Below, one piece after another: positions 11,046 to 21,195 of a stretch of 64,000 nt of DNA; positions within the stretch are counted from its first letter, which is position 1; each line of letters starts with the position of its first letter. The DNA comes from Lotus japonicus. Taxonomy: Eukaryota; Streptophyta; Magnoliopsida; Fabales; Fabaceae. The stretch covers positions 24,284,369-24,348,368 of the forward strand of contig NC_080044.1 in NCBI RefSeq assembly GCF_012489685.1, given 5' to 3'. Under the pieces are notes generated by a model that searched no databases, was not told the origin of the DNA, and worked only from the letters and a program-made list of their open reading frames with translations. The position numbers and the translations under genes were made by a program.

Positions 11046-11438
11046 ATGGCATCATACAGAATGGCATTAGAAGAGCTCAGAAGGAAGGCGTTTGAGGAAG
11101 ATATGTTCCTCAATATTAGACATCCCGATGGTACAAAGACCATACAAGAGCTGACGAAGACACTGCTGGAAGAAGATCTTGGTCCAGAGATGGAGAAAGA
11201 TCTGAAGGAGTTCCTCTGCTTCGTGGAGGAGATTCAGGGGCTTTGCCAGCGGGAGCTGAATCTGCTGGAAGAGAAGGAGACTGTGGAAAAGAGACTTAAG
11301 ACGACAGAAGATAGTCTAGAAAAAGATGAGCAGAGCATCAAACTCGGCAACATAGAGTATACATTGGATCGTCTGGAGAAGGAAAGAGTGGAGCAGCGCC
11401 AAGAATGCAGAAGAATGAGGAAGGATCCTCCATTCTAG
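11046..11438 (+). CDS. Antisense accessory ORF, 130-aa coiled-coil protein (left contig copy)
   Basis: The frame is open from 10992. The ATG at 11046 is chosen for its start context (A at -3, GC after ATG) and its distance from a TATA box. The predicted protein is highly charged and helical: an N-terminal LEELRRKAFEED, a middle PDGTKTIQEL segment, and a C-terminal heptad-like region rich in Glu/Lys/Leu, ending MRKDPPF. No transmembrane segment, signal peptide or enzyme motif was seen. It lies on the strand opposite gag-pol, between the env-like ORF and the 3' LTR, and converges on the env-like ORF with a 219-bp gap. I do not recognise the family. Antisense extra ORFs are known in some plant LTR elements; whether this one is expressed is unknown. 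Confidence 0.6.
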   Translation: MASYRMALEELRRKAFEEDMFLNIRHPDGTKTIQELTKTLLEEDLGPEMEKDLKEFLCFVEEIQGLCQRELNLLEEKETVEKRLKTTEDSLEKDEQSIKLGNIEYTLDRLEKERVEQRQECRRMRKDPPF

Positions 11439-11657
11439 ATATAGGGAATAATGTATGATGGAAAGAATTATGATGTAAACATAGAACAATTATGAATAAA
11501 ACAGGTTTTGCAAGCATATGTGACACAAATATATATAGATAGATGCATATAGAATCACAAACGAACAAATGAAAATAAGTAAATAAATAAAAAGAAACAG
11601 AGTTTAACAAAAAGGAAAACAAAGTAAACGAAAGAAGAAAAAGAAGAGATCCTAAGA

Positions 11658-14600
11658 CTAAGGTTTGTCAGTGCGGCGCAGAAGTTCCATCATCATTTGC
11701 TTCATCTCAATCAGCATGGATTCATGAGTGTCAAGACGTTGTTCCATGATGTCGAGTCTGGATGAGCTTGTCGGAGTAGAGCTGGAAGGAACGTTCTGAG
11801 CAGCTTGAGGTTCTGGAATGGAAGCAGAAGCAGCAGGAGTAAACATAACTGGTGCAAGTCGCTCTGCCTCAGCCTCAGCTTCAAGACGCTCTGCCTCAAG
11901 TCTGGCTTGTTCAGCCTTAGCTGCTGCTTGACGTGCAGCTTCTTCTTCTTGTTCTTTCTTTCTCTTGGCTTCTTCAATGGCTTCAAGAAGCTTGTTTCTC
12001 TGTTCTAGTTCGTGAAGAGCCACCCTCCTAGCAAGCCTTTGCTTTGCAGCCTCAATGCTCTGACTTCCCTCTGCATGCAGGAGCTGCAGCATAATGGGAA
12101 ACTGAGCCACCAGCCAAGTGCTCAAATTGTTCCACTCATCAGCCACATGTTCAGCATTCTCACTGAGGTCAGTCTGACCGTGCACATTGCGGAGCCTCAA
12201 GGAAGCTTCATGATTGAAGATATTGATGCACTCAGAGAGAGATGTGGGTTGAAGGTGAGTATAGGGAATTATGGAGAGGTTGGTCTCAGGAGAGGCTGGG
12301 TGATTGCTGCTATGAGCTTCAGAGGCCCCTTGTGGAGAACCAATGTTAATTATGGGAGCATTGGGTTCAGAGGTTCCACGGTGAGGGTCTGAAGTTTCAA
12401 CCAGAGGGTGAGGTGATCTAATCGAGGATTGGTTAGATACTGATTGTTCGGGTTCAGGGTCTGGTTGAATTGGCTCTTGTTGGTCAGGGACAGGGTGAGC
12501 TTGTTGAACTAGGGGATCTGCCTCTTGGATAGGATGGGCCAAGATAGGTTCATCTGGGTCAACTAGACGTTCAGGTCTAGGGCCAGGATATTGCCTAGGG
12601 CTTGGACATGTAAGGTAATATTCTTCCAAGGCAGATACCTTCTCTTTCCTAACCTCCATGAATTTTCTAATTGATTCAGAGGTATTGGATGGAGGAGAGT
12701 CAATCACATTGATGGGGAAGGATACAGGTGTGAAGGCTGATGAAGAGTCTGTATCCGTGGTTCTGACAGCAGGACGTGCTGATGCTCTGGGAGCAGAGTG
12801 ATCAGACGTTCTGGGTTGTGGTTCTGTTGGTTTGGGTTCTGGTTGGTTTTGGATGAGTGGTTCAGAAAGAGATGGGTCATATGGAATGGTAAGGAGAGAG
12901 GTTGGATCTTCTGACCTAGAGGGTTGGTTCTGAAGCAAATTCCAGAGAGGTGCTTCAGTAGGAGAAGGTTGAAAGAAGGAAGATCTTGGGGAATGTGGTG
13001 GAGTGGTGGTTTGTGCGGCTGGTTGGGTTTCAGGAATAGGAGTGAGGGGATTTGAAGAGTGTTGGAGTAAGGCAGAAATTGGGAGTGCATCAAATAAATT
13101 CAAATCATCATCAGAGGCAAGTGCAGGCTTACTTGTATGTGCTGATGATCGAGTCACTCTGGCAGGAGGTTCAGTCCTTCTGACCTCTGCAGCAGCTGGT
13201 TCCACCCGAGTAGGCTTCACCACAATTCTGACTTTCTTCTGCTTCTTCTTTGGAGGACCATCCTCACTATCATCACCATCATCAGCAGCAGGCTTGCTCT
13301 TCGGTTTCTTGACCAGAGGGACATCAGATTCCTCTGAGGATTCTTCCAGAACCATCTTCCTCTTGGTTTTCTTCTTTGGAGGAGAAGAATACTCTGGAGC
13401 TGGTGGAAGTCTGCTGACAAAATCATCAAGGTCAATCTCGAATCCTTGAGCCCTGAGGTCTTCAACATAGCATCTGATGGCTTCAGGATGGTCTGCTTGA
13501 GTCCACAGAGGGTAGTCATTCAGAGGCATTCTTCTTCCTCTGATCTCAGAAGATGTGTCCTCATGAGCAGGAGCAATCTTCTTCTGGACCAAACCCATCT
13601 TCTTCAGAGAGTTGGCAGTGAAGACATCGCTGACAATTGTGCTCAAGTCCTCTGTGCAACCAGCATCGAGCAAATCTTGCACCAAGTTGCTTTCAATGAG
13701 AAAGTCTGAGAGCAGCCTCCCAAAAGGGATATATTTGATTGCAGACTTGATGGAGGCGGTGGTGCGAGACTTCCGGATGCATTCCTTCAAATAGGAGAAC
13801 AAGAAGTAGGGAAGGCAGATCTTCTCCTTGTCTTGAATGAAGAACAGCATCGCCTTCTGGTTGAAGTTGATGTAGTCTGGAGAACTGCCCTTTGGTCGTT
13901 GATTGATGCAGTTGAGCAGGATCTTGTGCCAGATCCTGAGTTTGGGGTGAAGGTCCATCACCTTGTAGCTCGTCTTGCCCGGTTTGAAGGTGGTGTACAG
14001 GGCCTTGTTGACTATGTCCTTGGTTCTGGGTTTCAGCTTCGATTCCGTCAGTGAGAACCGATACCCATGAGCAGTTTCTGCACCTAGCAGATTCACGAAT
14101 GACTTCTCCGTGATGATGATCTTCCTACCCAGTATGTAAGAGACCACCTGAGTGTCATCACAGTCGGCGTGCTTCCAGAATTCCTTTACCAGCTTCTCAT
14201 ACACCGGTCCTCGATGTCGATTAAAGTAGTTTCCCCAACCTTGAGCTTGGACTTCAGGACGAAGATCAAACCCATTTGCAGCCAAGTTGTCGAGGTTGAA
14301 TCTCCATTCTGCCAGGACTTGGAGTTCCTCAGGAGGAAATACACAGTGAACGGCACAACCCCGTTCTGCAATAGGAACAATCTCCTCTTGAGCTTGAGCT
14401 TGTTCTTGTGCTGGGTTCTCAGAGCCCTGTTGACCCGTTGCCAAACCGACTACCATGTGAGGGAACTGAGGTGCATCTGCAGTAGATCTTCTGGTTTGTC
14501 TCACCATTTTGAAGAGGTTGAAGGTTTGAGGTAGAAGATGAAGTTTGAAGGATGAGGAGAGATCGAGAGAGAAATCAAGAAGGAGGCGGTTTTGAAAAGC

Positions 14601-14663
14601 AGAGAGTGCGAGAGTGAAAACCGGAAGTGAGAGAGAACGTGTGTGTATAGTGGGTTTTATCAA
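11658..14663 (-). CDS. Env-like third ORF of the Sirevirus, 1001 codons (left contig copy)
   Basis: This uninterrupted frame lies after pol and before the 3' LTR. The likely start is Met53 (14507, MVRQTRRSTADAPQ), because the upstream part overlaps repeat-like leader sequence. Roughly residues 100-350 form a globular segment (LVKEFWKHADCDD, LGRKIIITEKSFVNLLG) resembling the 'putative plant transposon protein' domain. It is followed by Lys-rich, NLS-like clusters (about 420-500), a long Pro/Ser/Thr/Gln-rich region, an Ala/Glu/Arg coiled coil (about 880-940) and a short second helix. No convincing C-terminal membrane anchor or furin-like site is seen, so 'env-like' describes position, not demonstrated function. 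Its translation is the same as that of the copy at 17903-20908. Confidence 0.8.
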   Translation of the reverse strand: MIKPTIHTRSLSLPVFTLALSAFQNRLLLDFSLDLSSSFKLHLLPQTFNLFKMVRQTRRSTADAPQFPHMVVGLATGQQGSENPAQEQAQAQEEIVPIAERGCAVHCVFPPEELQVLAEWRFNLDNLAANGFDLRPEVQAQGWGNYFNRHRGPVYEKLVKEFWKHADCDDTQVVSYILGRKIIITEKSFVNLLGAETAHGYRFSLTESKLKPRTKDIVNKALYTTFKPGKTSYKVMDLHPKLRIWHKILLNCINQRPKGSSPDYINFNQKAMLFFIQDKEKICLPYFLFSYLKECIRKSRTTASIKSAIKYIPFGRLLSDFLIESNLVQDLLDAGCTEDLSTIVSDVFTANSLKKMGLVQKKIAPAHEDTSSEIRGRRMPLNDYPLWTQADHPEAIRCYVEDLRAQGFEIDLDDFVSRLPPAPEYSSPPKKKTKRKMVLEESSEESDVPLVKKPKSKPAADDGDDSEDGPPKKKQKKVRIVVKPTRVEPAAAEVRRTEPPARVTRSSAHTSKPALASDDDLNLFDALPISALLQHSSNPLTPIPETQPAAQTTTPPHSPRSSFFQPSPTEAPLWNLLQNQPSRSEDPTSLLTIPYDPSLSEPLIQNQPEPKPTEPQPRTSDHSAPRASARPAVRTTDTDSSSAFTPVSFPINVIDSPPSNTSESIRKFMEVRKEKVSALEEYYLTCPSPRQYPGPRPERLVDPDEPILAHPIQEADPLVQQAHPVPDQQEPIQPDPEPEQSVSNQSSIRSPHPLVETSDPHRGTSEPNAPIINIGSPQGASEAHSSNHPASPETNLSIIPYTHLQPTSLSECINIFNHEASLRLRNVHGQTDLSENAEHVADEWNNLSTWLVAQFPIMLQLLHAEGSQSIEAAKQRLARRVALHELEQRNKLLEAIEEAKRKKEQEEEAARQAAAKAEQARLEAERLEAEAEAERLAPVMFTPAASASIPEPQAAQNVPSSSTPTSSSRLDIMEQRLDTHESMLIEMKQMMMELLRRTDKP

Positions 14664-14950
14664 ATAACCGTTGTTGATTCAAAAAACACTTTAAGATCAA
14701 CGGTTGAAAATTAAAGAGAGATAGTAACAGTAAAATACACAATCACACACAGGGGATAAGCATATCTACACGCAATCATAACAGACTGTCACACGGGCAC
14801 AAGGAACTATGCATCAGAAATTCTGACGCACGTGTTGTTGTCTCAGCTTCAGAGTCAGTACCAGTGGGCACACATACTCTGATTGAGTTACCTTCTGAAC
14901 TAGACATCTTCTGATCAAGAAGTATCATAGTCAGAGGTTCTGATCCATCT

Positions 14951-15755
14951 TCACTCTGGACAAAAGTCCATGTTTAGATTTTTCAGAATAAAATTAAATC
15001 TATCTTCAGCTAAGGGCTTTGTAAAGATATCTGCCCATTGATGGTCAGTATCAACAAACTTCAGAAGAAGTACGCCCTTCTGTACATAATCTCTAATAAA
15101 ATGATACTTTACCTCAATGTGCTTTGCCCTTGAATGCAAGATAGGATTCTTACTCAATGAGATTGCAGCAGTGTTATCACAATAGATTGAGATATTGCTC
15201 TCAAGGATCTGATAATCCTCCAGCTGATGTTTCATCCAGAGCATCTGAGTGCTGCATATTGCTGCTGAGATATATTCTGCCTCTGCAGTTGATAGTGCAA
15301 TGGTTGATTGCCTCTTGCTTGCCCATGAGACTAGATTGCTTCCCAGAAATTGACAATTTCCAGAAGTACTTTTTCTCTCTGTTCTATCTCCAGCATAATC
15401 AGCATCACAATAACCTGAAAGCTTATACTCTGATGTTTTCTTATACATCAAGCCAAGGTTAGTGGTGCCTTTCAGATATCTTAGGATCCTCTTAACAGCA
15501 GTTAAGTGGGTTTCCCTTGGATCTGATTGGAAACGAGCACATAAATGAACACTAAATAATATGTCTGGCCTAGATGCAGTTAAGTATAGAAGTGAACCTA
15601 TCATGCCACGATAGAGCTTCTGACATACTTTACCACTTATATCTTCTTTTTCCAGAATGCATGTTGGATGCATTGGAGTCTTGGCCACTGTAGATTCCAG
15701 CATATTGAACTTCTTCAGAAGTTCTTTAGTGTACTTGCTCTGATGGATATATGTT
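14951..15755 (-). CDS. pol 3' end (RNase H), cut by the assembly gap
   Basis: This is the C-terminal part of the copia pol polyprotein, open from the gap edge to a stop at 14951. RNase H motifs are visible: [36 protein letters not shown] and the terminal WADIFTKPL. It equals the corresponding part of the pol gene at 21196. The upstream part is missing because the sequence enters the N run. Confidence 0.9.
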
Positions 15756-15855
15756 NNNNNNNNNNNNNNNNNNNNNNNNNNNNNNNNNNNNNNNNNNNNN
15801 NNNNNNNNNNNNNNNNNNNNNNNNNNNNNNNNNNNNNNNNNNNNNNNNNNNNNNN
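15756..15855. other. Assembly gap (100 N)
   Basis: One hundred Ns, a conventional placeholder length. The sequence to the left (9614-15755) and to the right (15856-22000) is the same element segment, so the gap joins two contig ends that share about 6.14 kb. Confidence 0.95.
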
Positions 15856-16482
15856 CAGCTTCTGCTGTGGCTGAGAACGTTAGGTAGGTCGTCAGGAAGG
15901 TACACTTGCTTTTGTACTTGGATAGCGACTTGACCTTTTAACCTAGGAGACTTCTGATCAGGGGAATGCTTCATATTGGAACTTGTGAAGCCGGTTGATT
16001 AGAGAGTCAGAGGGAAAGCACAGATCCTCTGACCATTGTATCTTCTGATTCTGAACTCAGAGGGAAGAACATGGCCTTCAGAGTTTCTTGCTTCTGGACT
16101 TCAGAGTTTCCACTATTCAGCTTCTGGATCTTCAGAGTCTTCTACACCATCAGAACATCTGAACCTTCAGTGTTTCTTGGCTATCAGAACTTCTGGATCT
16201 TCAGAGCTTCTAGCGACTGATCCTCATCAGAGTTTGTATAGCTTCAGAGCTTCTGAAGCTTTTCCACTGTTCATACTGAACATGGTGAATGCGGAAAGCG
16301 TTGCTTGGGTTACCCTTTATACACAGTGCTTCTGATTTGTGTGAGATTGAGTTGAGGTCAGAGCCTGTTAAATAGCACACTCAGAAAAACACGTTAGAGT
16401 ACCACAATTGTTCATATCAAAAGGTTAACTTGTAATCATCAAAACATAGAGTTGTACTACTAGATCAAAACTTGATCTTACA
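15856..16482 (-). repeat. Partial LTR at the contig start
   Basis: It corresponds to LTR 1 from 9614 to 10237. The left 589 bp of the LTR are missing because the contig begins here. It carries LTR 1-type bases (GATTAG, CAGAGCTTCTG) plus several single-base indels. Confidence 0.85.
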
Positions 16483-17225
16483 ATCTCCCCCTTTTGATGA
16501 TGACAAAACTAAGATTTTTGATGAACAATTCTTAAACATTAAACTGAATTCACTCAGAGTTTAGAGATATAGAATAAGACTTATCCTGATGTGAATAGTT
16601 TATCTTGCTCATTCTGAATTCAAGTCACTGCTTGATTCTGAGCTTAGCTCCCCCTGAATCTAATACTTGATGAAAACGTTAGTAAAGTCTAGATTCTGAG
16701 CTAAAACATATAAGAGTTCAGAGTGAAAAGCTTATGACATAGATGAAAAACGAATAATCAGAGCGCATAAGTGATCAGAGTCATGGGACAAGGTATCAGA
16801 GTCTTGGGTATCAGAGTCAACTTAGAATCACTTCAGAAGAAGTGAAATGTATTCCTTGTATTTGCCCAGTGACATATCTATGGTCATGAAGGTGGAACTC
16901 TTAAAAATCTCCAAAAGAAAAATAAGTCACACTAACACATCTTACACATCAAAAACTGGGTTTACTCCCCCTTTTTGTCATAAGCAAAAAGCTTGGGGTG
17001 TGAAAAACTTAGCTTGAAGTACAAGGTACTCCCCCTTAGAGAAGGTCTAAGTTTAAAGAAAATGAAGACGATGTAAGATTCAGAGTTAGGCGATAAGAAA
17101 TAGAAGAGTTAATGCAAGGGATGAACGTTTACCACCGGTCAAGTGAGTAAATAGAAGGGTCAGTTACCAAGAACTTAACCTCGAGAAACTGTAGGAGCAT
17201 TAACTTTCAGAGAGAAAGTGAAGCC

Positions 17226-17233
17226 TATAAAAA
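17226..17233 (+). promoter_or_regulatory. TATA box for the antisense ORF, second copy
   Basis: TATAAAAA on the + strand, 65 bp before the ATG at 17291. It matches 10980-10987 except for one A fewer in the run. Confidence 0.5.
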
Positions 17234-17290
17234 ACGTTGGAGAGAAAGGTAAGCTTCACACCTCGAATAATTTTCAGGAAGAAAAAAAAA

Positions 17291-17683
17291 ATGGCATCAT
17301 ACAGAATGGCATTAGAAGAGCTCAGAAGGAAGGCGTTTGAGGAAGATATGTTCCTCAATATTAGACATCCCGATGGTACAAAGACCATACAAGAGCTGAC
17401 GAAGACACTGCTGGAAGAAGATCTTGGTCCAGAGATGGAGAAAGATCTGAAGGAGTTCCTCTGCTTCGTGGAGGAGATTCAGGGGCTTTGCCAGCGGGAG
17501 CTGAATCTGCTGGAAGAGAAGGAGACTGTGGAAAAGAGACTTAAGACGACAGAAGATAGTCTAGAAAAAGATGAGCAGAGCATCAAACTCGGCAACATAG
17601 AGTATACATTGGATCGTCTGGAGAAGGAAAGAGTGGAGCAGCGCCAAGAATGCAGAAGAATGAGGAAGGATCCTCCATTCTAG
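17291..17683 (+). CDS. Antisense accessory ORF, 130-aa coiled-coil protein (right contig copy)
   Basis: Its translation is the same as that of the ORF at 11046-11438, with the same TATA-leader-ATG arrangement. If the two contigs overlap, this is the same gene seen twice. It is absent from the third copy of the element, where a deletion removes it together with most of the env-like ORF. The product is predicted to be soluble and largely coiled coil. The reading frame is intact, but nothing in the sequence proves that it is translated. Confidence 0.6.
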   Translation: MASYRMALEELRRKAFEEDMFLNIRHPDGTKTIQELTKTLLEEDLGPEMEKDLKEFLCFVEEIQGLCQRELNLLEEKETVEKRLKTTEDSLEKDEQSIKLGNIEYTLDRLEKERVEQRQECRRMRKDPPF

Positions 17684-17902
17684 ATATAGGGAATAATGTA
17701 TGATGGAAAGAATTATGATGTAAACATAGAACAATTATGAATAAAACAGGTTTTGCAAGCATATGTGACACAAATATATATAGATAGATGCATATAGAAT
17801 CACAAACGAACAAATGAAAATAAGTAAATAAATAAAAAGAAACAGAGTTTAACAAAAAGGAAAACAAAGTAAACGAAAGAAGAAAAAGAAGAGATCCTAA
17901 GA

Positions 17903-20900
17903 CTAAGGTTTGTCAGTGCGGCGCAGAAGTTCCATCATCATTTGCTTCATCTCAATCAGCATGGATTCATGAGTGTCAAGACGTTGTTCCATGATGTCGA
18001 GTCTGGATGAGCTTGTCGGAGTAGAGCTGGAAGGAACGTTCTGAGCAGCTTGAGGTTCTGGAATGGAAGCAGAAGCAGCAGGAGTAAACATAACTGGTGC
18101 AAGTCGCTCTGCCTCAGCCTCAGCTTCAAGACGCTCTGCCTCAAGTCTGGCTTGTTCAGCCTTAGCTGCTGCTTGACGTGCAGCTTCTTCTTCTTGTTCT
18201 TTCTTTCTCTTGGCTTCTTCAATGGCTTCAAGAAGCTTGTTTCTCTGTTCTAGTTCGTGAAGAGCCACCCTCCTAGCAAGCCTTTGCTTTGCAGCCTCAA
18301 TGCTCTGACTTCCCTCTGCATGCAGGAGCTGCAGCATAATGGGAAACTGAGCCACCAGCCAAGTGCTCAAATTGTTCCACTCATCAGCCACATGTTCAGC
18401 ATTCTCACTGAGGTCAGTCTGACCGTGCACATTGCGGAGCCTCAAGGAAGCTTCATGATTGAAGATATTGATGCACTCAGAGAGAGATGTGGGTTGAAGG
18501 TGAGTATAGGGAATTATGGAGAGGTTGGTCTCAGGAGAGGCTGGGTGATTGCTGCTATGAGCTTCAGAGGCCCCTTGTGGAGAACCAATGTTAATTATGG
18601 GAGCATTGGGTTCAGAGGTTCCACGGTGAGGGTCTGAAGTTTCAACCAGAGGGTGAGGTGATCTAATCGAGGATTGGTTAGATACTGATTGTTCGGGTTC
18701 AGGGTCTGGTTGAATTGGCTCTTGTTGGTCAGGGACAGGGTGAGCTTGTTGAACTAGGGGATCTGCCTCTTGGATAGGATGGGCCAAGATAGGTTCATCT
18801 GGGTCAACTAGACGTTCAGGTCTAGGGCCAGGATATTGCCTAGGGCTTGGACATGTAAGGTAATATTCTTCCAAGGCAGATACCTTCTCTTTCCTAACCT
18901 CCATGAATTTTCTAATTGATTCAGAGGTATTGGATGGAGGAGAGTCAATCACATTGATGGGGAAGGATACAGGTGTGAAGGCTGATGAAGAGTCTGTATC
19001 CGTGGTTCTGACAGCAGGACGTGCTGATGCTCTGGGAGCAGAGTGATCAGACGTTCTGGGTTGTGGTTCTGTTGGTTTGGGTTCTGGTTGGTTTTGGATG
19101 AGTGGTTCAGAAAGAGATGGGTCATATGGAATGGTAAGGAGAGAGGTTGGATCTTCTGACCTAGAGGGTTGGTTCTGAAGCAAATTCCAGAGAGGTGCTT
19201 CAGTAGGAGAAGGTTGAAAGAAGGAAGATCTTGGGGAATGTGGTGGAGTGGTGGTTTGTGCGGCTGGTTGGGTTTCAGGAATAGGAGTGAGGGGATTTGA
19301 AGAGTGTTGGAGTAAGGCAGAAATTGGGAGTGCATCAAATAAATTCAAATCATCATCAGAGGCAAGTGCAGGCTTACTTGTATGTGCTGATGATCGAGTC
19401 ACTCTGGCAGGAGGTTCAGTCCTTCTGACCTCTGCAGCAGCTGGTTCCACCCGAGTAGGCTTCACCACAATTCTGACTTTCTTCTGCTTCTTCTTTGGAG
19501 GACCATCCTCACTATCATCACCATCATCAGCAGCAGGCTTGCTCTTCGGTTTCTTGACCAGAGGGACATCAGATTCCTCTGAGGATTCTTCCAGAACCAT
19601 CTTCCTCTTGGTTTTCTTCTTTGGAGGAGAAGAATACTCTGGAGCTGGTGGAAGTCTGCTGACAAAATCATCAAGGTCAATCTCGAATCCTTGAGCCCTG
19701 AGGTCTTCAACATAGCATCTGATGGCTTCAGGATGGTCTGCTTGAGTCCACAGAGGGTAGTCATTCAGAGGCATTCTTCTTCCTCTGATCTCAGAAGATG
19801 TGTCCTCATGAGCAGGAGCAATCTTCTTCTGGACCAAACCCATCTTCTTCAGAGAGTTGGCAGTGAAGACATCGCTGACAATTGTGCTCAAGTCCTCTGT
19901 GCAACCAGCATCGAGCAAATCTTGCACCAAGTTGCTTTCAATGAGAAAGTCTGAGAGCAGCCTCCCAAAAGGGATATATTTGATTGCAGACTTGATGGAG
20001 GCGGTGGTGCGAGACTTCCGGATGCATTCCTTCAAATAGGAGAACAAGAAGTAGGGAAGGCAGATCTTCTCCTTGTCTTGAATGAAGAACAGCATCGCCT
20101 TCTGGTTGAAGTTGATGTAGTCTGGAGAACTGCCCTTTGGTCGTTGATTGATGCAGTTGAGCAGGATCTTGTGCCAGATCCTGAGTTTGGGGTGAAGGTC
20201 CATCACCTTGTAGCTCGTCTTGCCCGGTTTGAAGGTGGTGTACAGGGCCTTGTTGACTATGTCCTTGGTTCTGGGTTTCAGCTTCGATTCCGTCAGTGAG
20301 AACCGATACCCATGAGCAGTTTCTGCACCTAGCAGATTCACGAATGACTTCTCCGTGATGATGATCTTCCTACCCAGTATGTAAGAGACCACCTGAGTGT
20401 CATCACAGTCGGCGTGCTTCCAGAATTCCTTTACCAGCTTCTCATACACCGGTCCTCGATGTCGATTAAAGTAGTTTCCCCAACCTTGAGCTTGGACTTC
20501 AGGACGAAGATCAAACCCATTTGCAGCCAAGTTGTCGAGGTTGAATCTCCATTCTGCCAGGACTTGGAGTTCCTCAGGAGGAAATACACAGTGAACGGCA
20601 CAACCCCGTTCTGCAATAGGAACAATCTCCTCTTGAGCTTGAGCTTGTTCTTGTGCTGGGTTCTCAGAGCCCTGTTGACCCGTTGCCAAACCGACTACCA
20701 TGTGAGGGAACTGAGGTGCATCTGCAGTAGATCTTCTGGTTTGTCTCACCATTTTGAAGAGGTTGAAGGTTTGAGGTAGAAGATGAAGTTTGAAGGATGA
20801 GGAGAGATCGAGAGAGAAATCAAGAAGGAGGCGGTTTTGAAAAGCAGAGAGTGCGAGAGTGAAAACCGGAAGTGAGAGAGAACGTGTGTGTATAGTGGGT

Positions 20901-20908
20901 TTTATCAA
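17903..20908 (-). CDS. Env-like third ORF of the Sirevirus, 1001 codons (right contig copy)
   Basis: Same protein as the copy at 11658-14663, with the likely start at Met53 (20752). It follows pol (stop at 21196) after a 287-bp spacer and ends 219 bp from the convergent antisense ORF. A conserved-looking N-terminal globular domain, a basic middle, a low-complexity Pro/Ser region and a C-terminal coiled coil suggest a nucleic-acid- or protein-binding accessory protein. A receptor-binding envelope is less likely. That function is inference. Confidence 0.8.
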   Translation of the reverse strand: MIKPTIHTRSLSLPVFTLALSAFQNRLLLDFSLDLSSSFKLHLLPQTFNLFKMVRQTRRSTADAPQFPHMVVGLATGQQGSENPAQEQAQAQEEIVPIAERGCAVHCVFPPEELQVLAEWRFNLDNLAANGFDLRPEVQAQGWGNYFNRHRGPVYEKLVKEFWKHADCDDTQVVSYILGRKIIITEKSFVNLLGAETAHGYRFSLTESKLKPRTKDIVNKALYTTFKPGKTSYKVMDLHPKLRIWHKILLNCINQRPKGSSPDYINFNQKAMLFFIQDKEKICLPYFLFSYLKECIRKSRTTASIKSAIKYIPFGRLLSDFLIESNLVQDLLDAGCTEDLSTIVSDVFTANSLKKMGLVQKKIAPAHEDTSSEIRGRRMPLNDYPLWTQADHPEAIRCYVEDLRAQGFEIDLDDFVSRLPPAPEYSSPPKKKTKRKMVLEESSEESDVPLVKKPKSKPAADDGDDSEDGPPKKKQKKVRIVVKPTRVEPAAAEVRRTEPPARVTRSSAHTSKPALASDDDLNLFDALPISALLQHSSNPLTPIPETQPAAQTTTPPHSPRSSFFQPSPTEAPLWNLLQNQPSRSEDPTSLLTIPYDPSLSEPLIQNQPEPKPTEPQPRTSDHSAPRASARPAVRTTDTDSSSAFTPVSFPINVIDSPPSNTSESIRKFMEVRKEKVSALEEYYLTCPSPRQYPGPRPERLVDPDEPILAHPIQEADPLVQQAHPVPDQQEPIQPDPEPEQSVSNQSSIRSPHPLVETSDPHRGTSEPNAPIINIGSPQGASEAHSSNHPASPETNLSIIPYTHLQPTSLSECINIFNHEASLRLRNVHGQTDLSENAEHVADEWNNLSTWLVAQFPIMLQLLHAEGSQSIEAAKQRLARRVALHELEQRNKLLEAIEEAKRKKEQEEEAARQAAAKAEQARLEAERLEAEAEAERLAPVMFTPAASASIPEPQAAQNVPSSSTPTSSSRLDIMEQRLDTHESMLIEMKQMMMELLRRTDKP

Positions 20909-21195
20909 ATAACCGTTGTTGATTCAAAAAACACTTTAAGATCAACGGTTGAAAATTAAAGAGAGATAGTAACAGTAAAATACACAATCACACACAGGGG
21001 ATAAGCATATCTACACGCAATCATAACAGACTGTCACACGGGCACAAGGAACTATGCATCAGAAATTCTGACGCACGTGTTGTTGTCTCAGCTTCAGAGT
21101 CAGTACCAGTGGGCACACATACTCTGATTGAGTTACCTTCTGAACTAGACATCTTCTGATCAAGAAGTATCATAGTCAGAGGTTCTGATCCATCT

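Noticed and set aside
13003..13449. 148-codon open frame on the + strand inside the env-like ORF (also at 19248)
   Set aside because: It is the complement of a compositionally biased Pro/Ser/Lys-rich coding region, has no start context or promoter-like sequence, and appears to be a shadow frame.
17235..17277. GGTAAGC...TTTTCAG pair just upstream of the antisense ATG, like a small intron
   Set aside because: About 35-40 nt is below the usual minimum plant intron length.
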